A DNA stretch of 17,253 nt from DSOT01 sp052386775 (GCA_052386775.1 JBQTJV010000008.1:1-17253), one strand, 5' to 3'; shown: positions 7,379 through 14,933, counted from the stretch's first letter. Program-made: numbers and translations. The notes: generated by a model not told the origin, from the letters alone.

Positions 7379-8008
7379 ATGGCGCAGTTTTTTTCCGTGC
7401 ATCCGGACAATCCTCAACCGCGGCTGATCCGCCAGGCTGCGGACATCGTGCGCTCCGGCGGTCTCATCGTGTACCCCACCGATTCGTGCTATGCGCTCGG
7501 CTGCCATTTCGGCGACAAGGAGGCATTGGAACGCATGCGCGCGCTCCGTCAGGTCGGACCGGCGCATCACTTCACCCTGGTGTGTCGCGATCTGGCGGAA
7601 ATCGGTACGTACGCCCGGGTTGACGACAAGCAGTTTCGGCTGCTCAAGACGACGACGCCGGGAAGTTACACGTTCATACTGCAAGCGACGCGTGAAGTCC
7701 CCCGGCGACTCCAGCACGCGCGGCGCAAGACCATCGGCCTGCGCATACCCGACCACAAAGTGGTGCGTGCATTGCTCACGGAGCTGGGCGAACCGCTGCT
7801 TTCGTCCACGTTGATACTCCCCGGCGACGAGGAACCGCTCGGTGATCCGCAGGAGATCCGCAGCCGCCTCGAGCACCGGGTGGATCTCATCATCGACGGC
7901 GGCTCGTGCGGCATCGATCCCACCACGGTGGTGAATCTCACGGGGGAAACGCCGCTCATCACGCGCACCGGTCGCGGCAGCGTCGAGCCATTTGCGCTGA
8001 CGGCCTAG
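7379..8008 (+). CDS. yciO: YciO, Sua5/YciO/YrdC-domain protein
   Basis: This 209-residue single YrdC-domain protein matches the YciO branch closely: it starts MAQFFSVHPDNPQPRLI, has VYPTDSCYALGC near residue 32, the nucleotide-site segment PGSYTFILQAT near 97, RRKTIGLRIPD near 116, and DLIIDGG near 168. YrdC-fold proteins of the TsaC/Sua5 group make threonylcarbamoyl-AMP for the t6A modification of tRNA. YciO is a paralogue whose own cellular role is less certain, so I do not call it TsaC. The start directly follows the rnm stop with no gap, which fixes the ATG at 7379 and implies translational coupling. Confidence 0.9.
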   Translation: MAQFFSVHPDNPQPRLIRQAADIVRSGGLIVYPTDSCYALGCHFGDKEALERMRALRQVGPAHHFTLVCRDLAEIGTYARVDDKQFRLLKTTTPGSYTFILQATREVPRRLQHARRKTIGLRIPDHKVVRALLTELGEPLLSSTLILPGDEEPLGDPQEIRSRLEHRVDLIIDGGSCGIDPTTVVNLTGETPLITRTGRGSVEPFALTA

Positions 8009-8019
8009 CGGTCTCGGCC

Positions 8020-8028
8020 TGTTAGAAT
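8020..8028 (+). promoter_or_regulatory. Extended -10 promoter candidate for the site-2 protease-trpS pair
   Basis: TGTTAGAAT combines TGn with TAGAAT (five of six matches to TATAAT). Transcription would start near 8035, about 49 bases before the ATG at 8084. There is no clear -35 hexamer. The position, just after the yciO stop, suits a promoter for the next two genes. Confidence 0.45.
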
Positions 8029-8083
8029 CCGTGACCCCGGCGGCTCTCCCGCCCAATAACCGATAACCAAGACCCTGCGCGGC

Positions 8084-8782
8084 ATGGTATTGAACCTTCT
8101 GCAGACGATCGCGATTTACGCGCTGCCCGTCATTTTTGCGATCACGCTCCATGAGGCTGCACACGGTTATGTTGCCCGGCATTTTGGCGATCTCACCGCC
8201 TACGCCGAAGGGCGCGTCAGCCTGAACCCGCTGCGCCATATCGATCCGATAGGGACTGTCGCGCTGCCGCTCGCATTGCTCGCGATCTCGAAGCTCTTTG
8301 CCGGCAGCGGCATCCTCTTCGGCTGGGCGAAGCCGGTGCCCGTCAATTTCGCGAATCTGCGGCATCCCAAGCGCGACATGCTGTGGGTTGCAGCCGCCGG
8401 CCCCTTCAGCAATCTGGTGATGGCCCTGCTGTGGGCCGCGGCAGTCAAAATCGCGATCAGCCTGCCGGACAACTACTTCGCGCTGCCGCTTGCGTTGATG
8501 GGTGCAGCCGGCATATTTGTCAATGCCATCATCATGGTGCTCAACCTGATGCCGCTGCCGCCGCTCGACGGCGGCCGCATTCTGGTGAGCCTGCTCCCGC
8601 ATCGCCTCGCTTATAATGTTTCGCGCATCGAGCCATACGGGTTCATCATCCTGATCGTGATGCTGTTTTCCGGCGTGCTGGGGATGATCCTGTGGCCGGT
8701 GATCGGCCTGATGATGAGACTGATTGCGGCGCTTATCGGCCTGCCAGTCACCGACCTGTTGAAGCTCGCCAACGTGCTCTAG
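8084..8782 (+). CDS. Site-2 protease (M50) family zinc metalloprotease
   Basis: A 232-residue membrane protein of the M50 family, short form without a PDZ domain. The zinc-binding motif HEAAH (residues 23-27) lies in the first membrane segment, and the third ligand sits in NLMPLPPLDGGR (about 154-165, matching NxxPxPxLDG). Hydrophobic stretches predict about five or six membrane helices. Members cleave substrates within the membrane plane, but short M50 proteins of this kind mostly have no known substrate. The gene ends 20 bases before trpS, so the two are probably cotranscribed, an arrangement common in proteobacteria that says nothing clear about function. The ATG at 8084 is preceded by no strong ribosome site. 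Confidence 0.9.
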   Translation: MVLNLLQTIAIYALPVIFAITLHEAAHGYVARHFGDLTAYAEGRVSLNPLRHIDPIGTVALPLALLAISKLFAGSGILFGWAKPVPVNFANLRHPKRDMLWVAAAGPFSNLVMALLWAAAVKIAISLPDNYFALPLALMGAAGIFVNAIIMVLNLMPLPPLDGGRILVSLLPHRLAYNVSRIEPYGFIILIVMLFSGVLGMILWPVIGLMMRLIAALIGLPVTDLLKLANVL

Positions 8783-8802
8783 CACCGAACGACGAAACCA
8801 TC

Positions 8803-10005
8803 ATGTTTGTCAATCGCGTCCTGTCCGGCATGCGTCCTACCGGAAGCCTTCATCTCGGGCACTACCATGGTGTGCTCAAGAACTGGATCACGCTGCAGCA
8901 CGAATACGAATGTCTTTTTTTTGTAGCGGACTGGCATGCGCTCACCACCCATTACGACACACCCGAGATCCTCGAGCAAAACGTGTGGGAGATGGTGATC
9001 GACTGGCTCGCGGCGGGCGTGGATCCGGGGCAGGTGACGCTTTTCATCCAGTCGCGTGTGCCGGAGCATGCCGAACTGCACCTGCTACTGTCGATGGTCA
9101 CGCCGCTCGGCTGGCTGGAACGCATTCCGTCCTATAAAGACCAGCAGGAAAAGCTGACGAGCAAGGATTTGTCGACCTACGGCTTTCTCGGCTATCCGCT
9201 GCTGCAGAGCGCGGACATCCTGATCTACCGCGCCAACCGGGTGCCGGTCGGGGAAGACCAGGTTCCTCACATCGAGTTCACGCGAGAGATCGCGCGCCGC
9301 TTCAATCACATCTTCGGCCGCGAATCGGGATTCGAGCAGAAGGCGGAGTCGGCGATCAAGAAGCTCGGGGCGCGGCGGGCGCGCCTGTATCGGCAATTGC
9401 GCACGCGCTACATGGAGAAGGGCGATGCGGAAGCGCTCGACGCGGCGCGTGCGCTGCTGGAAGAGACGCAGAACCTGACGCTCGGGGACCGGGAACGGCT
9501 GTTCGGCTATATCGGCGGCGGCGGCAAGATGATCCTCTCGGAGCCCGAGGCGCTGCTGACCGAGGCATCCAAGATGCCCGGACTCGACGGCCAGAAGATG
9601 TCCAAGTCGTACAGCAACACGATCGCCCTCCGTGAGGATCCGGAGAGCATCACCAAGAAAATGCGCACCATGCCGACCGATCCCGCACGCGTAAAGCGCT
9701 CCGACCCCGGCGATCCCGAAAAATGCCCGGTGTGGCAGCTGCACCTCGTGTATTCCGATGAAGCGCGCAAGCAATGGGTCCAGCAGGGCTGTCGCAGCGC
9801 GGGCATAGGCTGCCTGGAGTGCAAGCAGCCGGTCATCGATGCCGTCCTGGCGGAGCTGAAGCCGATTCGCGAGCGGGCCGAGGAGTACGTAGAAGACCCG
9901 ACGCTGGTGCGGAACATCATTGCTGATGGCTGCGAGAAGGCCGGCAAACTCGCCCAGGAGACGCTGCGCGACGTGCGCGAGGCGATGGGCCTCAATTACA
10001 CCTGA
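8803..10005 (+). CDS. trpS: Tryptophanyl-tRNA synthetase
   Basis: A 400-residue class I aminoacyl-tRNA synthetase that charges tRNA-Trp with tryptophan using ATP in the cytoplasm. The HIGH-type signature appears as GSLHLGH (14-20) and the KMSKS loop as KMSKS (265-269). Tryptophan-pocket and subunit-interface segments such as FIQSRVPEHAEL, YPLLQSADILIY and VGEDQVPHIEF are well conserved. It is longer than the enterobacterial enzyme (about 334 residues) because of a charged insertion of about 65 residues (176-243) before the KMSKS loop, which I associate with betaproteobacterial TrpS. The ATG at 8803 is chosen because MFVNRVLSGMRPTG is the conserved N-terminus; earlier in-frame codons overlap the protease gene. 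A terminator-like hairpin follows the stop. Confidence 0.96.
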   Translation: MFVNRVLSGMRPTGSLHLGHYHGVLKNWITLQHEYECLFFVADWHALTTHYDTPEILEQNVWEMVIDWLAAGVDPGQVTLFIQSRVPEHAELHLLLSMVTPLGWLERIPSYKDQQEKLTSKDLSTYGFLGYPLLQSADILIYRANRVPVGEDQVPHIEFTREIARRFNHIFGRESGFEQKAESAIKKLGARRARLYRQLRTRYMEKGDAEALDAARALLEETQNLTLGDRERLFGYIGGGGKMILSEPEALLTEASKMPGLDGQKMSKSYSNTIALREDPESITKKMRTMPTDPARVKRSDPGDPEKCPVWQLHLVYSDEARKQWVQQGCRSAGIGCLECKQPVIDAVLAELKPIRERAEEYVEDPTLVRNIIADGCEKAGKLAQETLRDVREAMGLNYT

Positions 10006-10033
10006 TTTCGCAGGTCGTAAACGCTCGAACCGG

Positions 10034-10065
10034 CCTGCAAAGTGCGTTTGCAGGAGACCGTTTTT
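10034..10065 (+). terminator. Probable Rho-independent terminator of trpS
   Basis: CCTGCAAA (10034-10041) and TTTGCAGG (10047-10054) form a perfect 8-bp stem with a 5-base loop, followed after six bases by TTTTT (10061-10065), 29 bases past the trpS stop. The gap between stem and T-run is longer than ideal. The right arm also contains the -35 hexamer of the scpA promoter. Confidence 0.55.
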
Positions 10066-10074
10066 CTGTAGAAT
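10047..10074 (+). promoter_or_regulatory. Promoter for scpA-scpB
   Basis: TTTGCA (10047-10052, four of six matches) and TAGAAT (10069-10074, five of six) are separated by 16 bases. Transcription would start near 10081, which is the A of an ATG opening a 41-codon ORF. The -35 lies in the right arm of the trpS terminator hairpin. Confidence 0.5.
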
Positions 10075-10080
10075 ACGGCG

Positions 10081-10206
10081 ATGCAGCGGTTCACGATACG
10101 ACGTAGACTGGAGAGCCTGCGGGCAGGGGAGTCGAGGAGCGCCGGCCTGAGCGTCACGGTACCGCAGCAGCCCCGCTCGTCTCGCACCCAATCGGACGCC
10201 TCGTGA
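10081..10206 (+). CDS. Possible 41-residue leader ORF overlapping the scpA start
   Basis: An ORF of 41 sense codons starts at the ATG directly at the predicted transcription start and ends in a TGA that overlaps the GTG of scpA in the four-base arrangement GTGA. The peptide begins MQRFTIRRRLESLRAGES, is rich in Arg and Ser, and resembles no family I know. There is no ribosome site before the ATG, so it would be translated from a leaderless message. scpA likewise lacks a ribosome site, so termination of this ORF could feed ribosomes to scpA. It could equally be a chance ORF in an untranslated leader. Confidence 0.35.
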   Translation: MQRFTIRRRLESLRAGESRSAGLSVTVPQQPRSSRTQSDAS

Positions 10207-11021
10207 CCGAACCGGTTTCCGCAACGCCTGCCGCGACCCCCGTTGCCCGTATCTACGGCCAGCCTCTGCTCGAGGTGCCGCACGATCTCTACATCCCTCC
10301 CGAAGCGCTGGAGGTGTTTCTCGAGCAGTTCGAAGGTCCGCTCGATCTGCTGCTCTATCTCATCCGCAAGGAGAACATCAACGTACTCGACATTCCCATG
10401 GCGCAGCTTACGCAGCAGTACCTGGAATACGTCGAGATCATGCGGTCCAGCCAGCTCGAGCTCGCCGCGGAATACCTGTTGATGGCCGCGATGCTGATCG
10501 AAATCAAATCGCGGCTGCTGCTGCCACGCCCCCCCAGCGCTGAACCGGACGAGGAGGACCCGCGCGCCGAGCTGGTGCGGCGCCTGCTGGAATACGAGCA
10601 GATGAAGCTTGCCGCTCACAAACTGAACGAGATGCCGCAGGCGGGCCGCGACTTCACCGTGGTTCAGGTGCTGTTCGAGCAGGCGGCCGCGCAGCGCCTG
10701 CCCGACGTGCGCCCCGAGGACCTGCGCATGGCCTGGCTGGGCCTGCTCAATCGCGCGGCGATGACCCAGCATCACCGGGTGATCCGTGAGCAGCTTTCGG
10801 TGCGGGCGCACATGAGCCGCATCCTGCGCCGTCTGCAGGACGCGAAATTCGTCGAGTTTGTCGAACTCTTTTCGCCGCGGGAAGGGATGCCGACCTTGAT
10901 CGTGACGTTCCTGGCGATACTCGAGCTGGCGCGCGAGAGCATGATCGAGGTGGCCCAGCAGGAGGCCTATGCCCCTATCTATGTGAAGTTGCGCGGCGCC
11001 CACCTTACTGTTGTCGAATAG
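10203..11021 (+). CDS. scpA: Segregation and condensation protein A (kleisin)
   Basis: The 272-residue protein is ScpA, the kleisin subunit that bridges the heads of an SMC dimer and binds ScpB, helping to compact and segregate chromosomes. The N-terminal SMC-binding block FEGPLDLLLYLIRKENINVLDIPM (about 39-62) is the family signature, followed by YLLMAAMLIEIKSRLLLP and, at the C-terminus, a winged-helix block with TLIVTFLAILELARE. An N-terminal extension of about 35 residues precedes the core. The GTG at 10203 is the best start: no in-frame ATG lies between the promoter and the core, and it overlaps the stop of a small upstream ORF. scpB follows after 12 bases. No smc gene is in the window. 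Confidence 0.93.
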   Translation: MTEPVSATPAATPVARIYGQPLLEVPHDLYIPPEALEVFLEQFEGPLDLLLYLIRKENINVLDIPMAQLTQQYLEYVEIMRSSQLELAAEYLLMAAMLIEIKSRLLLPRPPSAEPDEEDPRAELVRRLLEYEQMKLAAHKLNEMPQAGRDFTVVQVLFEQAAAQRLPDVRPEDLRMAWLGLLNRAAMTQHHRVIREQLSVRAHMSRILRRLQDAKFVEFVELFSPREGMPTLIVTFLAILELARESMIEVAQQEAYAPIYVKLRGAHLTVVE

Positions 11022-11033
11022 CACGGACTGGAA

Positions 11034-11690
11034 ATGGAAGACAACTCTCATCTGGAAGTGGCGGAAGTGAAACTGATACTGGAGACCGCTTTGCTGGCAA
11101 GCCAGGAGCCCCTTTCCCTCGCGGAGCTGCGGCGGTTGTTTGACGAGACCCTGAGCGGCGACACCATCCGCGGCATCCTCGAGGAGCTCCGCGCGGAATG
11201 GGAAGGTCGCGGCGTCGAGCTGGTCGCCACGGCCTCGGGATGGCGTTTCCACACGCGGCCGAAGTACCAGCAGTATCTGGACCGGCTGAATCCGCAGAAG
11301 CCACCGCGCTATTCGCGCGCGGTGCTGGAGACGCTGGCCATCATTGCCTATCGCCAGCCGGTGACCCGCGGCGATATCGAGCAGATTCGCGGCGTGACCG
11401 TGTCGGGAAACATCATCAAGACCCTTGAAATGCGGGGATGGATCGACGTGGTGGGTCACCGCGAAGTCCCGGGGCGCCCGGCACTCTATGCGACCACCAA
11501 GACCTTTCTCGACGATCTCAATCTGCGGTCCCTGGAAGAACTTCCGCCGCTTGCCGATCTCGGAGCGCTGGTGGAAAGTGCCGCCCCGGCGCTCGCCGAA
11601 TCCGAGGTGAGCGAAGAACAGGGATCAGGGATGCCGCCGCTCATGGCGGATGAGGGCGAACCGGCGATGCAGGCGCCCCACCTGCATTAG
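11034..11690 (+). CDS. scpB: Segregation and condensation protein B
   Basis: The 218-residue protein is ScpB, the dimeric winged-helix partner of ScpA in the SMC-ScpAB complex on the chromosome. The N-terminal domain (about 8-85) has the KLILETALLASQEPLS opening and a GWRFHTRPKY strand. The second domain carries the hallmark LETLAIIAYRQPVTRGDIEQIRG (about 100-122) and the GRPALYATT turn (near 150). The last 35 residues are acidic and probably disordered, as in other ScpB proteins. The start is the ATG 12 bases after scpA. The rluB gene that often follows scpB in proteobacteria is absent; a GC-rich inverted repeat and a permease gene come next. Confidence 0.94.
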   Translation: MEDNSHLEVAEVKLILETALLASQEPLSLAELRRLFDETLSGDTIRGILEELRAEWEGRGVELVATASGWRFHTRPKYQQYLDRLNPQKPPRYSRAVLETLAIIAYRQPVTRGDIEQIRGVTVSGNIIKTLEMRGWIDVVGHREVPGRPALYATTKTFLDDLNLRSLEELPPLADLGALVESAAPALAESEVSEEQGSGMPPLMADEGEPAMQAPHLH

Positions 11691-11694
11691 CCTT

Positions 11695-11733
11695 CGGCGG
11701 CGGCAGCCCGCGTGCAATTCCGCGCCGCCGCCG
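11695..11733 (+). terminator. GC-rich 10-bp inverted repeat after scpB, possible transcript end
   Basis: CGGCGGCGGC (11695-11704) and GCCGCCGCCG (11724-11733) are exact reverse complements separated by 19 bases, beginning five bases after the scpB stop. No T-run follows, so it is not a textbook intrinsic terminator. It could slow polymerase or protect a 3' end. Triplet-rich GC sequence can form such repeats by chance. Confidence 0.35.
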
Positions 11734-11770
11734 CTTGCTTGCCGCACATCCCGCTGAATCTTCGGTAACC

Positions 11771-13396
11771 ATGCTCGCCGCCACTGCGCGTTGGATCGAC
11801 GCGAATATCCTTGAGCTGGGCCGGGAGATGCGGCTCAGCTACCTGCCGCCGTTGATGGTCTACATGGCGGCCGGCATCTCGGGGCTCACCGGTATCGTCG
11901 GAACATTCTTCGTCAAGGATTATCTGGGGCTGTCGGCGGAGTTTCTTGCGGCGCTGGGATTCTGGGCGGGTATCCCGTGGGCGCTCAAGATGCCGCTCGG
12001 TCATCTCGTGGATCTCATCTGGCGCTGGAAGGCCTGGCTCGTCTATCTCGGCGCGGCGCTGATCGCGGCCAGTCTGCTCATCATGGTATTTCTGATCGGG
12101 CATCGCGATGCCATGAAGGCGATCATGCCGGCCGGCGTCTGGTTTGTGATCAGCACGCTGCTTGCCCCGATCGGTGACGTCGTGCAGGACGCGGTGGCGG
12201 ACGCCATGACCGTTGCAGCCGTTCCCCGCGTCGACGCGGCAGGGCGGATGATCGACCCCGCCCGACGCAAGCTGATGCACACGACGATGCAGACGCTGGG
12301 CCGCGTAGCGATCATCGGCGGCCTGGTCCTGGTGGCGATGATCAATCTGTATGTCTTCTCCGGCGTGCAGGGGCTGCCCCAGGCCGAACTGGTGCGCACC
12401 TATCGCGATGTGTACCTCATGGCGCTGGCGATACCCGCGATATCGGTCCTGGGCGTCGTGATTCACGGCGCACTCAAGGTCCGGCGCCTTCGCGAGCTGA
12501 TCCGCCAGGGCAGGAGCCGGGCGGAGGCGGCACGACTGATAAGCGAACCGGAAGAGCGTCCGGCGCCCAACTGGTGGATCCTGGGCGGGAGCCTGATCTT
12601 CGTCGTCTTTACGGTGAGCATGGGGCTGAGCCCGCTCGCATACAGCCAGGAAATCATCTTCACGGGATCGTTTGCGATCGTCGTGTTTCTCATCCTCAGA
12701 TTGACGCAGGAACTGGAGCCGTCGGCGCGCGCGACGCTCCTGGGAACCGCCATCGTGATATTCGTTTATCGGGCGATACCGTCTCCGGGTCCCGGCGTGA
12801 CGTGGTGGATGATCGATGTCCTGGGATTCGACCAGCATTTTCTGGCGGTGCTCTCGCTCATCTCGAGTTTCCTGACGCTCGTCGGCATGTTCATCTTCCG
12901 GCGCTTCATGGCCGAGCGTTCCATTGCCTATGTCGTGGGCTTTCTGACGGTGATCGGGACGATACTGTCGCTGCCGATCATCGGCATGTATTACGGCCTG
13001 CACGAGTGGACCGCCGCGGTCACCGGCGGCGTGGTTGACGCGCGGTTCATTGCACTGGTCGATACCGCGCTCGAGTCGCCGCTCGGCCAGATCGCCATGA
13101 TCCCCATGCTCGCGTGGATTGCGAACGCCGCACCCGCGAATCTGAAGGCCACCTATTTCGCGGTGATGGCGTCCTTTACCAACCTGGCGCTGTCTTTGTC
13201 GCAGTTGGGCACGAAGTACCTTAACCAGATGTACTACGTGGCGCGCGAGGTGCGCGATCAGGCCAGCGGGACCGTAAAGGTACCTGCCGACTACAGCGAT
13301 CTCGGTACGCTGCTTTTCGTGCAGATGCTGATCGGCCTGGCGCTGCCCGTCGCCGCCATCGCGTTCGCGCGGCTCACGCGCTTCAAGAGCGCCTGA
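11771..13396 (+). CDS. BT1/MFS-like membrane transporter
   Basis: A 541-residue protein with about 12 hydrophobic segments and the pattern of a major facilitator superfamily permease. The early segments (GIVGTFFVKDYLGLSAE, then GFWAGIPWALKMPLGHLVDL near residues 68-87) resemble the folate-biopterin transporter (BT1/FBT) family, where IPW-K-P-G-D motifs mark the second and third helices. That family link is from memory of the motif and is moderate. The loop at about 220-265 is charged and probably cytoplasmic. An extra soluble segment is seen near the C-terminus (DQASGTVKVPADYSD, about 499-513). I use the ATG at 11771; a TTG at 11735 is less likely. It is followed after 24 bases by the amidohydrolase gene, so the two may import and process a shared substrate, which remains unidentified. 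Confidence 0.75.
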   Translation: MLAATARWIDANILELGREMRLSYLPPLMVYMAAGISGLTGIVGTFFVKDYLGLSAEFLAALGFWAGIPWALKMPLGHLVDLIWRWKAWLVYLGAALIAASLLIMVFLIGHRDAMKAIMPAGVWFVISTLLAPIGDVVQDAVADAMTVAAVPRVDAAGRMIDPARRKLMHTTMQTLGRVAIIGGLVLVAMINLYVFSGVQGLPQAELVRTYRDVYLMALAIPAISVLGVVIHGALKVRRLRELIRQGRSRAEAARLISEPEERPAPNWWILGGSLIFVVFTVSMGLSPLAYSQEIIFTGSFAIVVFLILRLTQELEPSARATLLGTAIVIFVYRAIPSPGPGVTWWMIDVLGFDQHFLAVLSLISSFLTLVGMFIFRRFMAERSIAYVVGFLTVIGTILSLPIIGMYYGLHEWTAAVTGGVVDARFIALVDTALESPLGQIAMIPMLAWIANAAPANLKATYFAVMASFTNLALSLSQLGTKYLNQMYYVAREVRDQASGTVKVPADYSDLGTLLFVQMLIGLALPVAAIAFARLTRFKSA

Positions 13397-13420
13397 TCCA
13401 CACAAAGAAGGGAGCAGTTG

Positions 13421-14284
13421 ATGTCGCTGCCGGAAAACACCAAACCCGCATTCAGGGCGCCCGCGCTGAGCTGCGACTGCCATTTTCACGTATTCGGCCC
13501 GGCGGCGCGTTACCCGCACGGAACGGACCTGCGCTATCCACCGCCGCTGGCGCCGCTGTCCGATTACCTCACGCTGGCGCGCCACCTGGGATTCGAACGC
13601 TTCGTGTTCGTGCAGCCCAGTGCCTACGGCCGCGACAATGCCTGCATGCTCGACGCAATGCGCGAAATGGGCGCGCAGTGCCGCGGCATCGTGGACGTGG
13701 ACGAGAACATTGCCGATGCGCAACTGGAGAAGCTCAACGCCGCAGGCGTGCGCGGCGTACGGATCAACGTCTCCCCGGTGCAGCCTCCGGAAGGCGGCTT
13801 GGCCGCCAGATTGCTGCCGCGCATCGCCAAGCTCGATGCCCGCTGCGCGGAGATCGGCTGGCAGCTCGACTTCTTATTGCCCGGCTGGTTAACCGCAGAG
13901 CTGATGGGCACGCTCGGAAACCTGCGCGCCCGGTTCACCCTCGCGCACATGGGGATGTTCCTGGCGCGCGACGGCGTCGATCAGCCGGGATTCCGGCAAT
14001 TGCTGGCCCTGTTGCGCTTCGGGAGCGGGCGTTGCTGGGTCAAGTTGACGGGCGTCTACCGCATGTCAACCGATCCGGCGTTCGCCGATGCGATGCCGAT
14101 GGCGCGGGCGCTGATCGATGCGGCCCCGGATCGGATCATCTGGGGCAGTGACTACCCCCATCTCTCGTTTGCCGACAAGGTGGGATCGGTCGATTTGTTC
14201 AACCTGCTGGCAGAATGGGCGCCGGACGAATCGGTGCGGCGCAGAATCCTGGTTGAAAACCCGCAGCGCCTGTTCAGTTTCTGA
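13421..14284 (+). CDS. LigI-like amidohydrolase family protein (2-pyrone-4,6-dicarboxylate lactonase-like, COG3618 type)
   Basis: A 287-residue TIM-barrel hydrolase of the amidohydrolase superfamily. CDCHFHVFGP places the metal-site His21 and His23 on the first strand, LAHMG holds His176, and WGSDYPH gives the catalytic Asp244. The length and opening match the group containing 2-pyrone-4,6-dicarboxylate lactonase (LigI), which opens lactone rings in aromatic degradation, and several uncharacterised lactonases or decarboxylases. No protocatechuate 4,5-cleavage genes lie nearby, so LigI itself is not claimed. The ATG at 13421 is preceded by GGGAG at six bases, which decides against the adjoining TTG at 13418. 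It is probably cotranscribed with the upstream permease. It converges on the metallophosphoesterase gene. Confidence 0.82.
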   Translation: MSLPENTKPAFRAPALSCDCHFHVFGPAARYPHGTDLRYPPPLAPLSDYLTLARHLGFERFVFVQPSAYGRDNACMLDAMREMGAQCRGIVDVDENIADAQLEKLNAAGVRGVRINVSPVQPPEGGLAARLLPRIAKLDARCAEIGWQLDFLLPGWLTAELMGTLGNLRARFTLAHMGMFLARDGVDQPGFRQLLALLRFGSGRCWVKLTGVYRMSTDPAFADAMPMARALIDAAPDRIIWGSDYPHLSFADKVGSVDLFNLLAEWAPDESVRRRILVENPQRLFSF

Positions 14285-14305
14285 TGCTGGCGCGCTGCGG
14301 CGCAC

Positions 14306-14332
14306 GTCTCAGCGCGTGAGGCCGCGAGAGAC
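14306..14332. terminator. Hairpin between convergent genes, possible bidirectional transcript end
   Basis: GTCTC (14306-14310) pairs with GAGAC (14328-14332), and inside them CGCG (14313-14316) pairs with CGCG (14323-14326) around a 6-base loop. An overlapping alternative stem pairs CGCGCTG (14291-14297) with CAGCGCG (14310-14316). No T-run lies on either side. The location between the amidohydrolase and the convergent metallophosphoesterase suits a transcript end, but termination is inferred. Confidence 0.3.
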
Positions 14333-14346
14333 CGGAAGTTGAGTCG

Positions 14347-14916
14347 TCAAGGTCGAGATGGAACGGCGTGGCGCCCTGTCGCGGCGTGGCTACCATGTAG
14401 CGATCCGGCAGGAACCGGTCGGATTTCAAACTTCATCGTCTCCAGGTCGCCGAACACGTAGGTCGCCGGTGCGCTGATGCCTGCCACCGTACCGGGGTCG
14501 ATGCGCAGCGTTTCCGCTCCCTTGATGTTGCGGACGCGCTCGATGACGGCCCGGTGCTCGTGACCATTGCATACCAGGTCGTAATCGCCGGTCAGAGCGA
14601 TGCCCTTGGCATAGTGCGGATAGTGGACCAGAAATATCCGTCTCTGCGCCAGCGTCAGAGAACCGTCCTGCCCATAGTAATGAAGGCGGTTCCGGGCGTC
14701 CTGGGCCCACTTGGAGAGGTAGAAGAGGTCGCCCGCGTTATTGCCGTGGATCAGGTGGATCGGCAAGTCCAGGCCGACAATCGCGTGCAGGGTGGAAGGA
14801 GCGACCAGGTCCCCGCAATGCAGCACCGCCTGGGCACCGAGTTGCTTCGCGTCGGAAACCGCGGCGGCAAGCGGCTCGCGGTGGTCGTGACTGTCGGAGA
14901 CGATGCAGATTTTCAG
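14347..14916 (-). CDS. YfcE/MJ0936-type metallophosphoesterase, apparent CTG start
   Basis: A 189-residue calcineurin-like phosphoesterase of the YfcE/MJ0936 type. The metal ligands are all present: SDSHD with Asp8 and His10, GDLV with Asp36, HGNN with Asn59, His98 in LVHYPHY, and GHEH with His119 and His121, followed by the typical PGT. Such enzymes hydrolyse phosphodiesters with Mn2+ or similar ions; physiological substrates are unknown. The homologous N-terminus, usually MKI-V-SD-H, falls exactly on CTG AAA ATC TGC, so I place the start at the CTG (14916-14914). GAGG of AGAGGTGG lies six bases upstream, and no ATG, GTG or TTG is available in frame until positions overlapping aprM. An ATG at 15039 would add 41 residues without family resemblance. 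The last 20 residues are a low-complexity tail. Confidence 0.8.
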   Translation of the reverse strand: MKICIVSDSHDHREPLAAAVSDAKQLGAQAVLHCGDLVAPSTLHAIVGLDLPIHLIHGNNAGDLFYLSKWAQDARNRLHYYGQDGSLTLAQRRIFLVHYPHYAKGIALTGDYDLVCNGHEHRAVIERVRNIKGAETLRIDPGTVAGISAPATYVFGDLETMKFEIRPVPAGSLHGSHAATGRHAVPSRP

Positions 14917-14933
14917 GTTCCACCTCTGCTGGC

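Noticed and set aside
8612..8617. Perfect TATAAT inside the site-2 protease gene, about 190 bases before trpS
   Set aside because: There is no -35 hexamer or TG extension at the right distance, and the codons are needed for the protease. An internal trpS promoter remains possible but unsupported.
6446..8785. A 779-codon minus-strand open frame opposite rnm, yciO and the site-2 protease
   Set aside because: It is antisense to three well-supported genes, is rich in His, Arg and Gln, and shows no domain motif.
9996..11459. A 487-codon minus-strand open frame opposite scpA and scpB
   Set aside because: It is antisense to two firm genes and has shadow-type composition with no recognisable motif.
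11687..13723. A 678-codon minus-strand open frame opposite the permease gene
   Set aside because: The composition is dominated by Arg, His, Asp and Gln, as expected for the complement of a membrane-protein gene. No motif is seen.
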